From positions 280,360-344,359 of the forward strand of contig NZ_LDNB01000002.1 in NCBI RefSeq assembly GCF_001026695.1: DNA of 64,000 nt. Reading direction: 5' to 3'. Positions 62,550 to 64,000 of this stretch are shown here, piece by piece. The notes beneath the pieces were generated by a model. That model was not told the origin of the DNA. It worked only from the letters and a program-made list of their open reading frames with translations, and ran no database searches. Each line of letters begins with the position of its first letter. Positions within the stretch are counted from its first letter, which is position 1. This stretch comes from Neobacillus vireti (GTDB taxonomy: Bacteria; Bacillota; Bacilli; Bacillales; Cytobacillaceae). Made by a program: the position numbers and the translations under genes.

Positions 62550-63758
62550 ATGATTAAAAAAATAGTGAAGTCATATGATTATACCTTAATCATAGCTATT
62601 ATCCTTTTGTGTGCTTTTGGTTTAGTTATGATCTACAGTGCCAGCATGGCATGGACTGTTCAATATTATAAAAAGCCAAGTGATTTCTATTATCAAAGGC
62701 AAAAATTGTTTTTATTAGCTTCTTCATTTGTCTTTATTTTTTGTGCAATTGTTCCATATAAAATGATGCAATTTACAAAATGGTTTCTCGCACCAATGGT
62801 TTGTTTATCTATTTTTGGTCTTTTAGGCTTGGATCTTTTTGGACATGTTGCCGGCGGTGCACAAAGCTGGTATCAAATTGGTCCGTTTAAAATCCAGCCG
62901 GCTGAGTTTGTAAAGCTTATTGTCATCATCTATTTGGCCGCTGTTTACGCAAAAAAGCAGGCGTATATTAATCAATTTAATAAAGGGGTCCTGCCGCCAT
63001 TAGTATTTCTGTTTATCGTTTGCGGGCTAATTATCTTGCAGCCTGATTACGGTACTGCCTTTATTATCGCTGTGATTGCCGTCACTATTATTTTTGCATC
63101 CGGGATGAATTTTAAAAGTATTTCGAAATTAATTATCATGGCTCTTATTGTCCTCCTGCCAATTGTTTTTGTTGCTAAAGATAAAATACTTTCTGAGAAG
63201 CGTGTAAACCGATTTGCTGTATTAGATAATCCTTTTGCTCCGGAGCTCGTAAATGATGCAGGCTTTCATTTAGCCAACTCCTACATCGCTATCGGTTCAG
63301 GTGGTGTCAATGGGCTTGGTTTAGGAAAAAGCATCCAAAAGCTCGGTTATTTACCTGAAGCACATACAGATTTCATTATGGCAATCATTGCCGAAGAATT
63401 AGGTATATGGGGAGTAAGCTTCGTTATTATTCTTTTGGCTTATATCGTCTTAAGAGGAATTTATATTGGCTTACAATGTAAGGATCCTTTTGGGAGCCTG
63501 CTAGCGATAGGGATATCTAGTATGCTTGGTATTCAGTCCTTTATTAATTTGGGGGGGATTTCAGGAGTAATTCCGCTTACAGGTGTACCGCTGCCATTTA
63601 TCAGCTACGGCGGTTCCTCATTGTTAATGCTTGCTGCCGCGGCCGGAATTCTCGTGAATGTGTCGATGTTTACGAAATATGAAAAAACATATAAAAATAA
63701 ACAGGTGCAAGTAGACAAAAAGAAACAGCAGCGTGACGGTAAAGTTTTCTATCTTTAA
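62550..63758 (+). CDS. ftsW: FtsW, peptidoglycan glycosyltransferase of the divisome
   Basis: FtsW is the SEDS-family polymerase that makes septal peptidoglycan with its cognate PBP. The 402-aa protein has about ten membrane segments; family motifs are GLVMIYSAS (about residue 25), QPAEFVKL (about 116-123), GSGGVNGLGLGKS, EAHTDFIMAIIAEELG and GVPLPFISYGGSSL. ATG 62550 is about 11 bases behind GAGGAC. In B. subtilis pycA follows; here the next gene is convergent ctaA. Confidence 0.95.
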   Translation: MIKKIVKSYDYTLIIAIILLCAFGLVMIYSASMAWTVQYYKKPSDFYYQRQKLFLLASSFVFIFCAIVPYKMMQFTKWFLAPMVCLSIFGLLGLDLFGHVAGGAQSWYQIGPFKIQPAEFVKLIVIIYLAAVYAKKQAYINQFNKGVLPPLVFLFIVCGLIILQPDYGTAFIIAVIAVTIIFASGMNFKSISKLIIMALIVLLPIVFVAKDKILSEKRVNRFAVLDNPFAPELVNDAGFHLANSYIAIGSGGVNGLGLGKSIQKLGYLPEAHTDFIMAIIAEELGIWGVSFVIILLAYIVLRGIYIGLQCKDPFGSLLAIGISSMLGIQSFINLGGISGVIPLTGVPLPFISYGGSSLLMLAAAAGILVNVSMFTKYEKTYKNKQVQVDKKKQQRDGKVFYL

Positions 63759-63785
63759 TGTTTAGCGAAATCAAATGATAAAAAA

Positions 63786-63817
63786 TTAGCTGCCGGGTAT
63801 AACCCGGCAGCTTTTTT
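63786..63817. terminator. Bidirectional terminator between ftsW and ctaA
   Basis: AGCTGCCGGGT and ACCCGGCAGCT form an 11-bp perfect stem with a 3-base loop and T residues. Confidence 0.92.
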
Positions 63818-64000
63818 AGTAATGATTTCTTTTGGACCTTGAATATAACAAGAGAAAATAACTTAATACCCCAAACAAGCAGGTAATAAAGAAGGCGTGT
63901 AATAGTGCGATGTACAGATTCAATCTGCTGAAAATAATAAAAGCACCGGCAATAACCTGTAATGAAACGAGAATGAAAGAGATGATCCATCCCCAATATA
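63816..64000 (-). CDS. ctaA: Heme A synthase CtaA, C-terminal part (gene runs off the window)
   Basis: On the minus strand, the last 60 codons read [19 protein letters not shown], then [20 protein letters not shown] and a tail ending SRSKRNHY. Two membrane helices and the H in ALLHAFF (a heme ligand) match the end of CtaA, which oxidises heme O to heme A for cytochrome aa3. The 5' part lies beyond 64000. pycA, which separates ftsW and ctaA in B. subtilis, is absent. Confidence 0.8.
   Translation of the reverse strand, partial: YWGWIISFILVSLQVIAGAFIIFSRLNLYIALLHAFFITCLFGVLSYFLLLYSRSKRNHY

Overview
The window is chromosomal DNA of a low-GC, spore-forming Bacillaceae bacterium (Bacillus/Neobacillus-like). 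Evidence: AT-rich DNA with AGGAGG ribosome sites and many TTG/GTG starts; a YhcN/YlaJ-type sporulation lipoprotein; SR1P; CtsR, CcpA (cre) and Fnr sites; and gene order that follows Bacillus subtilis from about clpE to ctaA (clpE, ykvI, ykvS, ptsH-ptsI, patA, ykyB, ykuE, ykuI, ykuJ, darB, ccpC, dapH, dapL, ykuU, ykuV, ktrC, rnjA-rpoY, ykrA, defB, ykyA, pdhABCD, SR1, speA, yktA, yktB, ykzI, yktC, ylaF, bipA, ylaH, ylaI, ylaJ, ylaK, ylaN, ftsW, ctaA). Species assignment is inference. Statements about genes lacking at a position rest on recalled B. subtilis gene order.

Layout. 1-3680: an EtfB-EtfA-FixC-FixX operon, a possible electron-bifurcating flavoprotein/quinone oxidoreductase, behind a cre-like site. 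3766-6857: an unknown small protein, a hemerythrin protein behind a Fnr box centred at about -41.5, and a divergent Fsr-type MFS pump/MarR pair. 6936-11320: oligoendopeptidase and CtsR-controlled clpE; two copies of a structured 180-bp repeat bracket clpE. 11387-17604: ykvI, a CPBP protease, small proteins, and a MoxR/DUF58/DUF4129 operon. 17667-23689: glpD, ptsHI, a decayed SDR gene, a lipoprotein, ykwC. 23668-32929: patA, RDD protein, ykyB, cyclic-di-GMP proteins (GGDEF-EAL; ykuI), Tat-secreted ykuE, cyclic-di-AMP receptor darB, ccpC. 33003-37390: lysine/DAP genes dapH and dapL, peroxiredoxin and thioredoxin-like ykuU/ykuV, a DUF4349 lipoprotein. 37478-41920: ktrC, rnjA-rpoY, ykrA, defB. 42096-51685: ykyA, pdhABCD, small proteins, the dual-function SR1/SR1P RNA, speA. 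52073-64000: yktA to ftsW and the 3' end of ctaA.

The most informative non-genic feature is a MITE-like repeat of about 185 bp (four full copies plus one tail), with GGCTNTGTTAAA-type terminal inverted repeats and perfect 8-bp target duplications at two copies. One copy landed inside the pdhD stop codon and supplies the G of the present TAG stop. Another sits under 50 bp upstream of speA, one abuts the 3' end of speA beside SR1, and one fills the gap between dapH and dapL. No tRNA, rRNA, CRISPR, prophage or complete insertion sequence was seen. The window mostly looks like core chromosome; the novelty lies in repeat insertions, small ORFs and regulatory sites rather than in a new multigene system.
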